Below are positions 25,856 to 35,740 of a stretch of DNA of 64,000 nucleotides, in pieces. Origin of the DNA: M2408 sp040386975 (GTDB taxonomy: Bacteria; Bacteroidota; Bacteroidia; Flavobacteriales_D; Crocinitomicaceae); contig JAZKEO010000007.1 of the NCBI GenBank assembly GCA_040386975.1, forward strand, positions 124,001 through 188,000, written 5' to 3'. Under the pieces are notes generated by a model. It did not search any database, was not told the DNA's origin, and saw nothing but the letters and a program-made list of their open reading frames with translations. Each line of letters starts with the position of its first letter. Position 1 is the stretch's first letter. The position numbers and the translations under genes are program-made.

Positions 25856-26976
25856 TGATTTCGGATTTAAAAAATAAAAAAGTATTAGTTCTAGGGGGAA
25901 CGGGTTTCATCGGAAGTCGTTTGGTAGAAAGACTTTGCCTTGAAGAACAAGCGCAAGTAACAGTAATGGTTAACTCTTGGTCGAAAGCGACGTGGGTAAG
26001 TCGTACAAATGCAACTTTGATTCAAGGGAATTTATTTGATGAAGCGAAACTTGAAGAAATTGTTGCCGATAACGAAATCGTTTTTCATTTCGTTGGTTTG
26101 GGCGGTTCTTACGAAGAAGCGATGAAAATTAATGTTCATGGTACACAAAATGTGCTAAATGCATGCTTGAAAAAAGGGGTTAAACGAATTATTTATTTAA
26201 GTAGTGTTGTAGTTCATGGAGCAGAAATTCCTTCAGATATGGACGAAGAACAAGCTTATCTCAAAACAGGAAACGCTTATGCGGATTCTAAAATTAAAGC
26301 GGAAAAATTAGTTTTAAATACAATAAACGAAAACGAAATTGAAGGAGTCATTATCCGTCCAACTTTTGTTTGGGGACCAGTTTCACCTTATTATACGATT
26401 GATATCATTCAACAAATGAAAAATAAAACCTTTGTTTTGGTTGATGATGGAAATGGAGCTTGTAACGCTGTTTATATTGATAATTTGATTGATTTATGTT
26501 TGATTTCTTCAACTCATGAACAAGCGAAAAATCAAGTCTTTTTAGCTTGTGATGGAGAAAAAATAACATGGGGAAGATTCTATGAATATTATGCAGAAAT
26601 GTTAAGCAAAAAAATAACAGATTTTAAATCCATTCCATTGAAATCAAATTTCAATCGTAAATTTTTACTTGCTTCAAAACGAATGTTAGAAAAGCATAGG
26701 TTAAGTTTAACTTCAAAAATTAATAAAAGGAAATCAGATAAAACATTTATAGTTAAATTTACATTAAAAGCACCCCGAAAAGTTCTCAAAAAGATGATTT
26801 TTAAAATTGAGAAACTTCAGCCAGAAATGGATGAATGGGAATTAAAAACCTATTCATCTAAAGGATTCATCTCAATAAAAAAGACACTGAAAATGTTAAA
26901 TTATTCACCTAGAATTAGTGTTGAGGAAGGAATGAAAAATTCTGAATTGTGGCTAAGAGATCAAAAGTTTATTTAG
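25855..26976 (+). CDS. NAD-dependent epimerase/dehydratase (extended SDR)
   Basis: 373 residues with GGTGFIGSRLVERL near the N-terminus, catalytic YADSKIKAEKLV, RPTFVWGP and a C-terminal substrate-binding region. After the SDR core, about residues 245-320 are unusually basic and helical (SNFNRKFLLASKRMLEK, then KRKSDKTFIVKF), perhaps a membrane-proximal or pairing element. It probably acts on a nucleotide sugar from the preceding steps. The exact reaction is not decidable. Confidence 0.88.
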   Translation: MISDLKNKKVLVLGGTGFIGSRLVERLCLEEQAQVTVMVNSWSKATWVSRTNATLIQGNLFDEAKLEEIVADNEIVFHFVGLGGSYEEAMKINVHGTQNVLNACLKKGVKRIIYLSSVVVHGAEIPSDMDEEQAYLKTGNAYADSKIKAEKLVLNTINENEIEGVIIRPTFVWGPVSPYYTIDIIQQMKNKTFVLVDDGNGACNAVYIDNLIDLCLISSTHEQAKNQVFLACDGEKITWGRFYEYYAEMLSKKITDFKSIPLKSNFNRKFLLASKRMLEKHRLSLTSKINKRKSDKTFIVKFTLKAPRKVLKKMIFKIEKLQPEMDEWELKTYSSKGFISIKKTLKMLNYSPRISVEEGMKNSELWLRDQKFI

Positions 26977-26980
26977 AAAA

Positions 26981-27997
26981 GTGGTTTCAGTTATCATTCC
27001 AACATATAATCGCGCAGAGCTCTTAGGTCAAACTTTAAGAAGTATTTTAGCATTAAAAACTTCCTGTGATTTATTTGAAATTATTGTTGTTGATAATGGC
27101 TCAAGTGATGAAACAGCTTATGTAGTAAAAGAATTTCAAGCTAAAACAGCTAATTTGTTCTATTTTTTTGATGAGATACCTGGTTTGCTGACAGGAAGAC
27201 ACCGAGGAGCAAACGAAGCAAAAGGAGATATCTTAAGTTTTATTGATGATGATGTAGAACTTTCTGAAACTTGGTTGGATACAATCATTGAAGTAATGGA
27301 AAATAATTCTAAAATTGAATTGTTAACAGGACCAAATTTACCTAAATTTGAAAGTCTGCAACCTGATTGGTTAAGTTATTTTTGGACTTATGAAAAATTT
27401 GGAAAACATTGTGGCTGGCTTAGTTTATTGGATTTTGGACAAGAAATGAAAGAAATTGATCCACACTATGTTTGGGGATTAAATTTTACGATTCGAAAAA
27501 ACACTTTTTTGAAATTGAAAGGTTTTCATCCTGATAATATGCCGCAAGAATTTCAACTTTTTCAAGGAGATGGTGAAACAGGTTTGGCTTTAAAAGCAAG
27601 GAAACAAGGAATTAAAGCGTTTTATCATCCAAAAGTTGCCTTAAATCACTTTGTACCTACAAGTAGATTGACTTATGAATATTTTGAAAAACGTGCCTTT
27701 TATCAAGGTGTGGCTAATTCGTTTTCACATTTGAAAGGTGATGAACCAATAGAACAAAATAATAAAAATTTCAATGCATTTTTTGTTAAAAAAGTAATGA
27801 GAAAAATTGGAAATATTTTGAAAAATAACAACCAAATTAGCGTTCCTTTAGAGATTTTAAAGCTCAAAAAAAACTTGCATCAGAAACAAAATGAAGGTTT
27901 TGACTTTCATCAACAACAGTTTAATGAAAATCAGAAAGTGAAAAATTGGGTTTTAAAATCTGATTACTTAGATTATCAAATTCCTCAAAATGATTGA
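26981..27997 (+). CDS. Glycosyltransferase family 2
   Basis: 338 residues starting at a GTG (26981), the only start that keeps the conserved VSVIIPTYNRAELL. Metal-binding and catalytic motifs are VDNGSSDETAYVVKEF and FIDDDVELSETW. The middle NFTIRKNTFLKLKGF and DGETGLALKARKQGIKAFYHP are typical of GT2 enzymes. It overlaps the cupin gene by 8 bases. Acceptor and donor are unknown. Confidence 0.9.
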   Translation: MVSVIIPTYNRAELLGQTLRSILALKTSCDLFEIIVVDNGSSDETAYVVKEFQAKTANLFYFFDEIPGLLTGRHRGANEAKGDILSFIDDDVELSETWLDTIIEVMENNSKIELLTGPNLPKFESLQPDWLSYFWTYEKFGKHCGWLSLLDFGQEMKEIDPHYVWGLNFTIRKNTFLKLKGFHPDNMPQEFQLFQGDGETGLALKARKQGIKAFYHPKVALNHFVPTSRLTYEYFEKRAFYQGVANSFSHLKGDEPIEQNNKNFNAFFVKKVMRKIGNILKNNNQISVPLEILKLKKNLHQKQNEGFDFHQQQFNENQKVKNWVLKSDYLDYQIPQND

Positions 27998-28418
27998 AAA
28001 AATAGTACATAATAATTTAGATTTAGCAATCATTATAAGAAACGATTTCCAAAAAGAGGGAATAGAGTTTTTTACAAACGATGATTCTTCACAACAATTG
28101 GGTTACATGAATCGCCCTGAAAATTACGTGATTGAACCACATCGACATAATATTATTCCACGTGCTGTTCACCTCACACAAGAAGTTCTGTTGATTAAAA
28201 GCGGTAAAGTTCGCGTGGATTTTTATGATAATGAACAACATTATTTGAAAAGTAAAATTTTGTTGAAAGGAGATGTGATTTTATTAGCTGATGGCGGACA
28301 TGGTTTCAAAATGTTAGAAAAATCGGAAATGATAGAAGTAAAACAAGGGCCATACAATGGAGAAAGAGATAAAGTGCGTTTTGAAATGATTTCTGATGAA
28401 CAAGTGATTTTAGACTGA
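27990..28418 (+). CDS. Cupin-fold small protein in the polysaccharide locus
   Basis: 142 residues. The pattern EPHRHNIIPRAVHLTQEVLLIKSGKVRVDFYD followed by LLKGDVILLADGGHGFKM fits a single cupin barrel, with metal ligands probably His in PHRHN, Glu in QEVL and His in GGHGF. It could be a sugar isomerase/epimerase helper or a regulatory binding protein. It overlaps the glycosyltransferase before it and shares one base with the methyltransferase after it, so it is embedded in the operon. The family call is moderate and the function unknown. Confidence 0.7.
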   Translation: MIEKIVHNNLDLAIIIRNDFQKEGIEFFTNDDSSQQLGYMNRPENYVIEPHRHNIIPRAVHLTQEVLLIKSGKVRVDFYDNEQHYLKSKILLKGDVILLADGGHGFKMLEKSEMIEVKQGPYNGERDKVRFEMISDEQVILD

Positions 28419-29179
28419 TGACTGAAAACTTTAATTTATACAGTAAATACTACGATCTAATCTATCAAGATAAAAATTATTTGGAGGAAACGAACTATGT
28501 TTCTCAAACTTTAAAAGAGTTTAATCCAAGTACTTCAGAAATCTTAGAATTGGGTTGCGGAAGTGGTAATCATGCAAAATTTTTAAGCAAAGAAGGTTTT
28601 TCTTTAACTGGAATTGACAGGAGTGAAACCATGATTTCTGAAGCAAAAGAGAAAAATATTCCAAATTTCACAGCTCATATAGGAGATATCACGAACTTTG
28701 ATTTAAAGAAAAAGTTTGATTCAGTCATTTCCTTGTTTCATGTGATGAGTTATTTGACAAAAAATGAAGATTTACATGCTTGTTTTCAGAATACAAATAA
28801 ACATTTGAAAAATAATGGAATCTTTTTATTCGATTGTTGGTTTACCCCAGCAGTTTATCATCTAAAACCAGAGTCAAGAGTTAAACAGTTTGAAAACGAA
28901 GAGATTAATGTTGAGCGAAGGTCTAAATCCATCATGGATTTGTCTGAAAACACGATTGACGTACATTTTGATATTCAAATTGAACACAAAAACTCGAGCG
29001 AACATTCATTTTTGCAAGAAAATCATCTGATGAGACATTTTTCATTACCAGAAATCGAATTTTTTGCTTCTCAATCAGGATTTAAAGTGCTGAGATGTGA
29101 AGAATTAATTAGCCGAAATGAAGCAAGTTTTGAGACTTGGGCTGTTTGTTTCATTCTTCAAAAAACACAAGAAATATGA
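28418..29179 (+). CDS. Class I SAM-dependent methyltransferase
   Basis: 253 residues. Motif I is ILELGCGSGNHAKFLSKEGF, motif II is LTGIDRSETMISEAKE and motif III lies around FDSVISLFHVMSYL. The N-terminal FNLYSKYYDLIYQDKNY is common in sugar-locus methyltransferases. Its stop overlaps the start of the following aminotransferase (ATATGA). A dimethylamino or O-methyl sugar could result from the pair; that is inference. Confidence 0.87.
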   Translation: MTENFNLYSKYYDLIYQDKNYLEETNYVSQTLKEFNPSTSEILELGCGSGNHAKFLSKEGFSLTGIDRSETMISEAKEKNIPNFTAHIGDITNFDLKKKFDSVISLFHVMSYLTKNEDLHACFQNTNKHLKNNGIFLFDCWFTPAVYHLKPESRVKQFENEEINVERRSKSIMDLSENTIDVHFDIQIEHKNSSEHSFLQENHLMRHFSLPEIEFFASQSGFKVLRCEELISRNEASFETWAVCFILQKTQEI

Positions 29180-30279
29180 AACCAATTCCAGTAAATACAC
29201 CTTTGCTTTCGGGTAACGAATTGAAATACGTAACCGAATGTATTGAAACAGGCTGGATTTCAAGCGAAGGTCCTTTTATAGCTGAATTTGAATCTAAGTT
29301 TTCAAGCTATGTTGACCGCAAATTTGGAATTGCAGTTTCCAATGGTTCAGCAGCTTTAGATATTGCCGTGAAAGCCTTAGGTCTTGGTTCAGGTGATGAA
29401 GTCATTATGCCAACTTTTACGATAATTAGTCCAGCACAGTCTGTTGTCACTGCAGGAGCTCTTCCGGTTCTAATTGATTGTGAAATTGATACCTGGAACA
29501 TGGACGTTTCTCAAATTGAAGCAAAAATCACTTCCAAAACAAAAGCGATTTTAGTAGTACACATTTATGGTTTACCAGTTGATATGGATCCAATTTTGGA
29601 TTTATGTAAAAAATACAAGCTTTTTCTGATTGAAGATGCAGCGGAAATGCACGGACAAACATATAAAGGCAGAAAATGTGGAAGTTTTGGCGACATCAGT
29701 ATTTTTAGTTTTTATCCAAATAAACACATCACAACGGGAGAAGGTGGAATGCTTGTTTGCAACGATGAAACTTTGGCTGAAAGATGTAAAAAACTGCGCA
29801 ATTTAGCATTTGAACCGAATGGAAGACGTTTTGTCCACAATGAAATTGGCTGGAATTACCGCATGACAAATTTACAAGCGGCTTTAGGCATAGCTCAACT
29901 TGAAAAAATTGATTTTCACATTCAGAGAAAACATGAAATAGGACTAAAATATTGGTCTGCTTTACAAGATATAAAAGGATTTTCTTTACCCATTTTGAAA
30001 ACAGATTTTGCAGAGAACATTTTTTGGATTTTTGGATTAGTTGCTGAAACTGAGCAAAAACAAGTTGAAATGCTTTCAAAATTAGCGGAAAATAAAATTG
30101 GAACACGCCCATTTTTTTGGTGTATGCATGAGCAACCTGTTTTTCAAAAAATGGGTTTATTTAAAAATGAATCTTACCCAAATGCGGAGAAAATAGCACG
30201 AAATGGATTTTATATTCCGAGTGGTTTAGGTTTAAGTGATGAGGAAATTGAAAAGGTAATTGAAGTGATGTTAAAATGA
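29176..30279 (+). CDS. DegT/DnrJ/EryC1/StrS sugar aminotransferase, perosamine-synthase-like
   Basis: 367 residues from ATG 29176, which begins the canonical IPVNTPLLSGNELKYVTECI. The 13 codons open further upstream do not fit the family. PLP lysine is Lys183 in FSFYPNKHITTGEGG, and Asp154 is in LIEDAAEMHG. SNGSAALDIAVKAL and MTNLQAALG are conserved. The overall pattern is close to GDP-perosamine synthase, whose substrate GDP-4-keto-6-deoxymannose is made by the gmd gene in this locus; that specific assignment is inference. It overlaps the next gene by 4 bases. Confidence 0.9.
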   Translation: MKPIPVNTPLLSGNELKYVTECIETGWISSEGPFIAEFESKFSSYVDRKFGIAVSNGSAALDIAVKALGLGSGDEVIMPTFTIISPAQSVVTAGALPVLIDCEIDTWNMDVSQIEAKITSKTKAILVVHIYGLPVDMDPILDLCKKYKLFLIEDAAEMHGQTYKGRKCGSFGDISIFSFYPNKHITTGEGGMLVCNDETLAERCKKLRNLAFEPNGRRFVHNEIGWNYRMTNLQAALGIAQLEKIDFHIQRKHEIGLKYWSALQDIKGFSLPILKTDFAENIFWIFGLVAETEQKQVEMLSKLAENKIGTRPFFWCMHEQPVFQKMGLFKNESYPNAEKIARNGFYIPSGLGLSDEEIEKVIEVMLK

Positions 30280-31469
30280 AAAATGTACTTTTTATAAATC
30301 CAAACAAGGACTTTTTTTCAAACCCAACATTGGTTTATTTATTAAAAGAATTTGGAAAAAAAGGATTGCAAATTCATTTGGTAATGCCCACACAATCAGT
30401 TGAATTACCGGAATCATTTTCAAACATAAAACATGTAAAGTTTAATACCTTTAATCTTACATGGCCTAAAAAAATCTGGAAATGGCTTCCAATAATTCGA
30501 GCTTATTTCAAGTTGATTTCTTATTGTAAAAAGAATGAAATTTCAACAATTATTGGAGTTGATCCTTACGGAATCATTATAGCCGGAAGATTAAAACGCT
30601 TTTTAAAACAAACTGAAATTCATTACATTTCTTTTGAAATTTTTTTCAGAGACGAATTAAAAAACTTCCCAAAAGAGTTAATAATAAAAAAAAAAGAGAT
30701 TAACTATTCTCATAAAGTTAGCACTTTAATCATACAAGATGAAATCAGGTTTAACTTACTTATTTCAGAAAATAACTTGGATGTGAAAAAACTAAAAACC
30801 TATTTTATTCCAGTTGCACCAGAAAAAAGCGTACTTAGTTTAGAAGAAAAAACTTATTGGAGAACCTTTTACAGAGAAAAATTAGGAATTGAAGACGACG
30901 AAATCGTCCTATTACACAGTGGAAGTGTAGCAAAATGGAGTGGAGGAGAACTTATTTTAGATGTTTTGAAAAGAGAATTACCCTCAAAAGTTAAAATTTT
31001 AGTACACAGTAAATTTCCTTTTAATTCATCGGAAAGCATACAAAATGAATTACTTGAATTAAAGGAAAAAGGAAAATCAGTTATTTTACACGATAATCCA
31101 TTTTCAGATTATCAAAGCTATTTGCAATTTTTACAGGTTGCAGATTTTGGCTTAGCTTTATATCAACACGATGATTCATCCGCTTTTACTGGGAAAAACA
31201 TCGAACACATTGGCTTGGCTTCTGGTAAATTTGCAACTTACATGAGTCAAGATTTACCAACAATAGTCACTTTTTCTGAAAATTTTGAAATCTTAAATCA
31301 AAAATACAATTTTGGATGTTTAATTCATAATTCAGACGATTTTTTCTCTGTCCTATCAACAATTGATAAGCAAATAATTGATAAATCAACTATTTCAGAA
31401 CTTTATGAAAATGAATTGAATCCCAAAAATAGAGTGAATTTATATTTAGATTCTTTTTACAAAAACTAA
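30276..31469 (+). CDS. Glycosyltransferase (GT-B fold)
   Basis: 397 residues. The N-terminal half begins KNVLFINPNKDFFSNPTL and has TIIGVDPYGIIIAGRLK. The C-terminal half has VLLHSGSVAKWSGGELILDVL and VADFGLALYQHDDSSAFTGKNIEHIGLASGK, with the layout of a nucleotide-sugar binding Rossmann domain. The family number is uncertain (GT4-like). It belongs to the same tightly packed operon, with a 4-base overlap upstream and 8 bp to the next gene. Confidence 0.8.
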   Translation: MKNVLFINPNKDFFSNPTLVYLLKEFGKKGLQIHLVMPTQSVELPESFSNIKHVKFNTFNLTWPKKIWKWLPIIRAYFKLISYCKKNEISTIIGVDPYGIIIAGRLKRFLKQTEIHYISFEIFFRDELKNFPKELIIKKKEINYSHKVSTLIIQDEIRFNLLISENNLDVKKLKTYFIPVAPEKSVLSLEEKTYWRTFYREKLGIEDDEIVLLHSGSVAKWSGGELILDVLKRELPSKVKILVHSKFPFNSSESIQNELLELKEKGKSVILHDNPFSDYQSYLQFLQVADFGLALYQHDDSSAFTGKNIEHIGLASGKFATYMSQDLPTIVTFSENFEILNQKYNFGCLIHNSDDFFSVLSTIDKQIIDKSTISELYENELNPKNRVNLYLDSFYKN

Positions 31470-31477
31470 AAACTTAA

Positions 31478-32287
31478 ATGCCAAAATTATCCATCATTAC
31501 AATCAATTACAACAATCTTCAAGGTTTAAAGCAAACCATTGAAAGTGTTGTGAACCAAACTTCCTCAGATTTTGAATACATTGTGATTGATGGTGCTTCA
31601 AGTGACGGAAGTAAGGAATTGATTGAATCATATCAAGATAATATTTCGTATTGGGTTTCTGAGCCCGATAAAGGAATTTACAACGCCATGAACAAAGGGA
31701 TTTTAGCTTCAAAAGGCGAATATTGTCAATTTTTAAATTCAGGAGATTATCTGGTAAACAAAGATGTGATTAAAAATATGTTGGCAAAATTAGATTCGAG
31801 CAGTATTTTTTATGGGAATTTAATCAAAGTTTTTGCTGGAGGAAAATCACGGCGAGAAACCGAAATGGACTGTCAATCCTTGTATAGTTTTTATAAGGGT
31901 TCCCTAAATCATGCTTCGGTTTTCATAAAAAAAACTTTGTTTGATACATATGGTTTGTATGATGAAAAGCTAAAAATTGTTTCCGATTGGAAGTTCTTTT
32001 TGGAAGTTTTAGGACTCAATAACGAATCAGTGAAATATGTTAATATTGATGTAACTTATTTTGATATGAGCGGAATTAGTTCGTCAAATCGGAAGTTGGA
32101 ACAAGAGGAAAGAAGACAAGTTTTTGTAGAGAAATTACCTCAAACAATTTTAAATGATTTTGACAAAAACAAAAGAGCAATTGAAATGTTTAATCGTTTG
32201 AGGAAAAATCGACTTATTTTTGCATTGGTTTTTTTAATGGAAAGAATGTTATTTAAAATTGAAAAACTTAAAAACAAATTTAACTAA
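31478..32287 (+). CDS. Glycosyltransferase family 2
   Basis: A 269-residue GT-A enzyme: LSIITINYNNLQGLKQTIESV, VIDGASSDGSKELIE, WVSEPDKGIYNAMNKGI and FLNSGDYL. This subgroup (WcaA/WcaE-like) is frequent in colanic-acid and O-antigen loci. A basic amphipathic helix at the C-terminus (RLIFALVFLMERMLFKIEKLKNKF) may dock to the membrane. It shares one base with the next glycosyltransferase gene. Confidence 0.9.
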   Translation: MPKLSIITINYNNLQGLKQTIESVVNQTSSDFEYIVIDGASSDGSKELIESYQDNISYWVSEPDKGIYNAMNKGILASKGEYCQFLNSGDYLVNKDVIKNMLAKLDSSSIFYGNLIKVFAGGKSRRETEMDCQSLYSFYKGSLNHASVFIKKTLFDTYGLYDEKLKIVSDWKFFLEVLGLNNESVKYVNIDVTYFDMSGISSSNRKLEQEERRQVFVEKLPQTILNDFDKNKRAIEMFNRLRKNRLIFALVFLMERMLFKIEKLKNKFN

Positions 32288-33228
32288 TGGCATTTTTTTC
32301 TGTTGTCATACCACTTTATAACAAAGAAAAATACATTCAAAAAGCCATTCAATCTGTTTTGGATCAAAGTTTTGATGATTTTGAATTAATCATAATAAAC
32401 GATGGTTCAAAGGATGAGAGTTTGACAAAAATTGAGGCTATAAAAGATAAACGAATTCAAATTGTTAATCAAGAAAATGCTGGAGTTTCAGCTACTAGAA
32501 ATAAAGGTGTAAGTTTAGCCAAAAGTGAATACATTGCTTTTCTGGATGCAGACGATTGGTGGGAAAGAGATTTTTTGCTTGAAATAAAAACTTTAATCAC
32601 AAATTTCCCAGAAGCTAAAATTTTTGCGAGTAAATATTTTCGAGTAAAAAATGGAATTAAAACAGCAAATCTCAATTACGAAAATGAAACATTTTCAGGA
32701 TATTTGGATTACATTAAAGCCTACATCTTTGCTTGGTGGATGCCTTTAACTTCTTCATCCATAGTGATTTCAAAATCTGTTCTTGAGGAAATGAAAGGTT
32801 TCAATGAAAAACTAAAATTTGGGGAAGATTTTGAGCTTTGGATTCGGATAATTTTGAAATATAAATTAGCTTATACAAACAAGGTTTTAGTAAATTATTT
32901 ACAAGATGTTGAAATTGAAAATCGTGCAGTTCAACGCAAAATTTGGAAAAAAGAGGAACATTTTATCTTTAATTTAGATTTTTTGAATCCTTTTTTAACT
33001 GAAAAAACAGATTTAAAAAAGCTTATCGATGGTCTGAAAGTTAGATCTTTGCATTATTTTTATCGCAAAGGAGTTTATAAAAACGAAGTAAGAAGCTTAT
33101 TAAATTCTGTGGATTTTATCAAACAGTCTTTTCGTTATCGATTTTACTATAATTATCCTTTTTTTATAAGTGAAAGCTATTTCAGATTGAAAATTTTAGC
33201 ATCAAAAATCAAACAAAAATTAAAATGA
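32287..33228 (+). CDS. Glycosyltransferase family 2
   Basis: A 313-residue GT-A enzyme: FSVVIPLYNKEKYIQKAIQSV, INDGSKDESLTKIE, GVSATRNKGVSLAKSEYIAFLDADDWW and the catalytic-base region FGEDFELWIRI. A basic C-terminal helix suggests membrane association. It overlaps the following family 4 enzyme gene by 4 bases. Sugar specificity is unknown. Confidence 0.92.
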   Translation: MAFFSVVIPLYNKEKYIQKAIQSVLDQSFDDFELIIINDGSKDESLTKIEAIKDKRIQIVNQENAGVSATRNKGVSLAKSEYIAFLDADDWWERDFLLEIKTLITNFPEAKIFASKYFRVKNGIKTANLNYENETFSGYLDYIKAYIFAWWMPLTSSSIVISKSVLEEMKGFNEKLKFGEDFELWIRIILKYKLAYTNKVLVNYLQDVEIENRAVQRKIWKKEEHFIFNLDFLNPFLTEKTDLKKLIDGLKVRSLHYFYRKGVYKNEVRSLLNSVDFIKQSFRYRFYYNYPFFISESYFRLKILASKIKQKLK

Positions 33229-34337
33229 TAAAAGTTGCTTTTTTGTTGGGTTCTTTGAATCGCGGAGGAACTGAAACTTTGGCTTTGGATTGTTTTAACC
33301 ATGTTGAGGATACAGAATTTGACTTAATTGGAATTCATCGCAACAAAGGAGATCTATTTAATGATTTTCAGCAATCCAAAGTGGAATTAATTCAACTTAA
33401 ACCTCGCTTTCTGTTTGATTTAGTTTATCTAAGTAAATTAAGAAAAGCGATTAAAAAAAATAAAATTCAAATCATACATTCGCATCAATTTTTAGATGCC
33501 TTGTATGCAAAATTGGCATGTATTGGTTTATCAGTAAAACATGTTTTAACTTTTCATGGTTTTGATTTTAAATATTCTAAAAAAGCAAAATTTTTACTTT
33601 CTTTAATTCTCAAAAAAACAGATTTGAATCTCTATGTTTCTAACTGTTTAAAAAATCATTATGTAAATAAATTTCAATTAGATTTGACGAAACAAAAAGT
33701 TGTTCCAAATGGAATTGCTTGGGATAAATTTGAGAATTCACAAAAATCGGCTATTAGACAAGAACTAGAAATTGAGAGCGATACACTTTTATTTGGAAGC
33801 GTTGGTAATTTTGTTTCTGGAAGAAATCAACTTGTCTTATGTAAATTTATCGCTTTGCTTTCAAATCAAGACTTGAAATTTAAGTTTATTTTTGTTGGTT
33901 CATTCGATGGAAAAGATAAAGGTGTTTATCAAGAATGTATTGACTTTTGTACTCAAAATAACTTAAATGATATTGTTTTGTTTTTAGGTTCACGGAAAGA
34001 TGTTCCTTCAATTTTATATGAGATAGACGCTTTTTTTTATGCCTCACAAAATGATTCATTTGGAATAGCTGTAGTTGAAGCCATTTCAAAAGCCATTCCT
34101 GTTTTTACAAACGATTGGGAAAGCATGAAGGAGATTACAAAAAATGGTGAACTTGCCTTTTTATATAAAACAGATGATGAAGAAGATTTATTCTTAACTT
34201 GGGACAACTATTTTAAGAATAAAGAGAGATTTTTAGCTAAAATTAACCAGAATGCACTTGAAGTGAAAAGAAAATATGACATAAAGAATCATTTGAATGA
34301 ATTAAACGAAATCTATAATTCGCTTTTAAAAAAATGA
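33225..34337 (+). CDS. Glycosyltransferase family 4
   Basis: A 370-residue GT-B enzyme. The N-terminal glycine loop is FLLGSLNRGGTETLALDCF. HSHQFLDALYAKLA and VVPNGIAWDKF separate the domains. The donor-binding motif is NDSFGIAVVEAISKAIPVF, with the E-x7-E Glu residues expected for retaining GT4 enzymes partly conserved. It overlaps neighbours by 4 bases on both sides. Confidence 0.92.
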   Translation: MIKVAFLLGSLNRGGTETLALDCFNHVEDTEFDLIGIHRNKGDLFNDFQQSKVELIQLKPRFLFDLVYLSKLRKAIKKNKIQIIHSHQFLDALYAKLACIGLSVKHVLTFHGFDFKYSKKAKFLLSLILKKTDLNLYVSNCLKNHYVNKFQLDLTKQKVVPNGIAWDKFENSQKSAIRQELEIESDTLLFGSVGNFVSGRNQLVLCKFIALLSNQDLKFKFIFVGSFDGKDKGVYQECIDFCTQNNLNDIVLFLGSRKDVPSILYEIDAFFYASQNDSFGIAVVEAISKAIPVFTNDWESMKEITKNGELAFLYKTDDEEDLFLTWDNYFKNKERFLAKINQNALEVKRKYDIKNHLNELNEIYNSLLKK

Positions 34338-35737
34338 ATTTCATTCCAAAATACTTTACAAATAAAGCCATTATCTTGTTTTTCGCTTTACAGATTGCCG
34401 TTGGAATCTTGTATCTGAGCAAATTAATGCCATTGCGTTGGTATATTTTGGGGAATATTGAGGTGATTGGATTTTTTTATTTTTCCCATACCTTGACAAA
34501 AAAATGGACTCAATTTTCAGCTAAAAGATTTATTACAAAGCTTTTTGTTTACGCTTTAATCATTCGCATAATTTACGTTTTTTTTACTTACTTTTTTTAT
34601 ACTTCCATGACCGGAATTCCCTTTGAATTTGAAACGGGAGATGCTTTAGGGTATCACAATGAAGCAGTTTGGTTGAAAGATTTGACTTTAAATGGACAAT
34701 TCGTAAGTAAATATTTACCTTATGTGAATGGAAATTATTCAGATACTGGATATCCTTTTTATTTGTCAATTATTTACATGTTAATTGATAATAGTATTTT
34801 GATTGCGCGAATTGTTAAAGCAATTTTGAGTGCATATACCTGCGTTTTTATTTACAAGATCGCAAAAAATAATTTTGGTGAGGCAACAGGAAAAATAGCA
34901 GGAATCATCGCTTTACTTTTTCCAAGTTTTATTTATTACTGTGGAATTCACGTGAAAGAAACAGAAATGATATTTTTAGTGACTCTTTTTATTGAACGAG
35001 CAGATTTTTATTTAAGTGTTTCAACCTTGAATTTTAAAACACTAATGTGGATTCTTTTGTTAGGAATTTCACTTTTCTTTTTCAGAACAATTTTAGGGAT
35101 TTCTGCATTTTTCACCTTGTTTACGGTACTGATTTTTTCCGCAAATAAATGGGTGCAAAGTTCCAAAAAAATTCTTGTAGGATTTTGGATTGTATTATCT
35201 TTAGGTCTTTTTTTAGGTGGTGGAATGCAAAATGAAATTTCCAAATATTGGGAAGCTAGAGGGACAAACCAAGCTCAATCCCTGAAAGCTAGATCAGAAA
35301 TTGCTCAAGGAAATAAGTTAGCAAAATATGGTACTGGGATTGTTTTTGCTCCTTTTATGCTTGTTGCCCCTTTTCCTACAATGATAAATATTGAAACACA
35401 ACAAAATCAAATGATGATTCACGGCGCATATTATGTTAAAAATGTCCTTGGATTTTTTGTTTTCATCGCTTTATTCTTTTTTTACAAAGAAAAGATAATA
35501 AAAAAGCACTTGATTTTAATTGCATTTTTATTAGTCTATTTAGGGATTTTAACCTTAAGTAAATTCGCCATTTCTGAACGATTTCACATGCCAATTTATC
35601 CCGTTTTAATCTGTTTAGCTGCCTTTGGAGTTTCAAGATTAAATTTAAAAAACTCCAAAGGATATACTTTGTATTTAGTTATATTAGCTTTGGTTATTGT
35701 GGGGTGGAATTGGTTTAAAATTGCGGGAAGAGAATAA
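34334..35737 (+). CDS. Polytopic membrane protein, GT-C/GT39-like or polymerase-like
   Basis: 467 residues with about ten transmembrane helices. A periplasmic loop early on carries FETGDALGYHNEAVWLKDL, and NYSDTGYPFYLSIIYML follows. An acidic first loop of this type is the mark of GT-C lipid-phosphate-dependent glycosyltransferases (GT39/ArnT-like), while the position in the locus would also suit a Wzy-like polymerase. With an ABC exporter in the locus, a classical Wzy is not expected. A transferase acting on the exported glycan is therefore the more likely reading, at moderate confidence. Confidence 0.65.
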   Translation: MNFIPKYFTNKAIILFFALQIAVGILYLSKLMPLRWYILGNIEVIGFFYFSHTLTKKWTQFSAKRFITKLFVYALIIRIIYVFFTYFFYTSMTGIPFEFETGDALGYHNEAVWLKDLTLNGQFVSKYLPYVNGNYSDTGYPFYLSIIYMLIDNSILIARIVKAILSAYTCVFIYKIAKNNFGEATGKIAGIIALLFPSFIYYCGIHVKETEMIFLVTLFIERADFYLSVSTLNFKTLMWILLLGISLFFFRTILGISAFFTLFTVLIFSANKWVQSSKKILVGFWIVLSLGLFLGGGMQNEISKYWEARGTNQAQSLKARSEIAQGNKLAKYGTGIVFAPFMLVAPFPTMINIETQQNQMMIHGAYYVKNVLGFFVFIALFFFYKEKIIKKHLILIAFLLVYLGILTLSKFAISERFHMPIYPVLICLAAFGVSRLNLKNSKGYTLYLVILALVIVGWNWFKIAGRE

Positions 35738-35740
35738 TAA

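Noticed and set aside
29729..30112. 127-codon reverse frame inside the perosamine-synthase-like gene
   Set aside because: It is the complement of coding sequence with no family resemblance and no start context.
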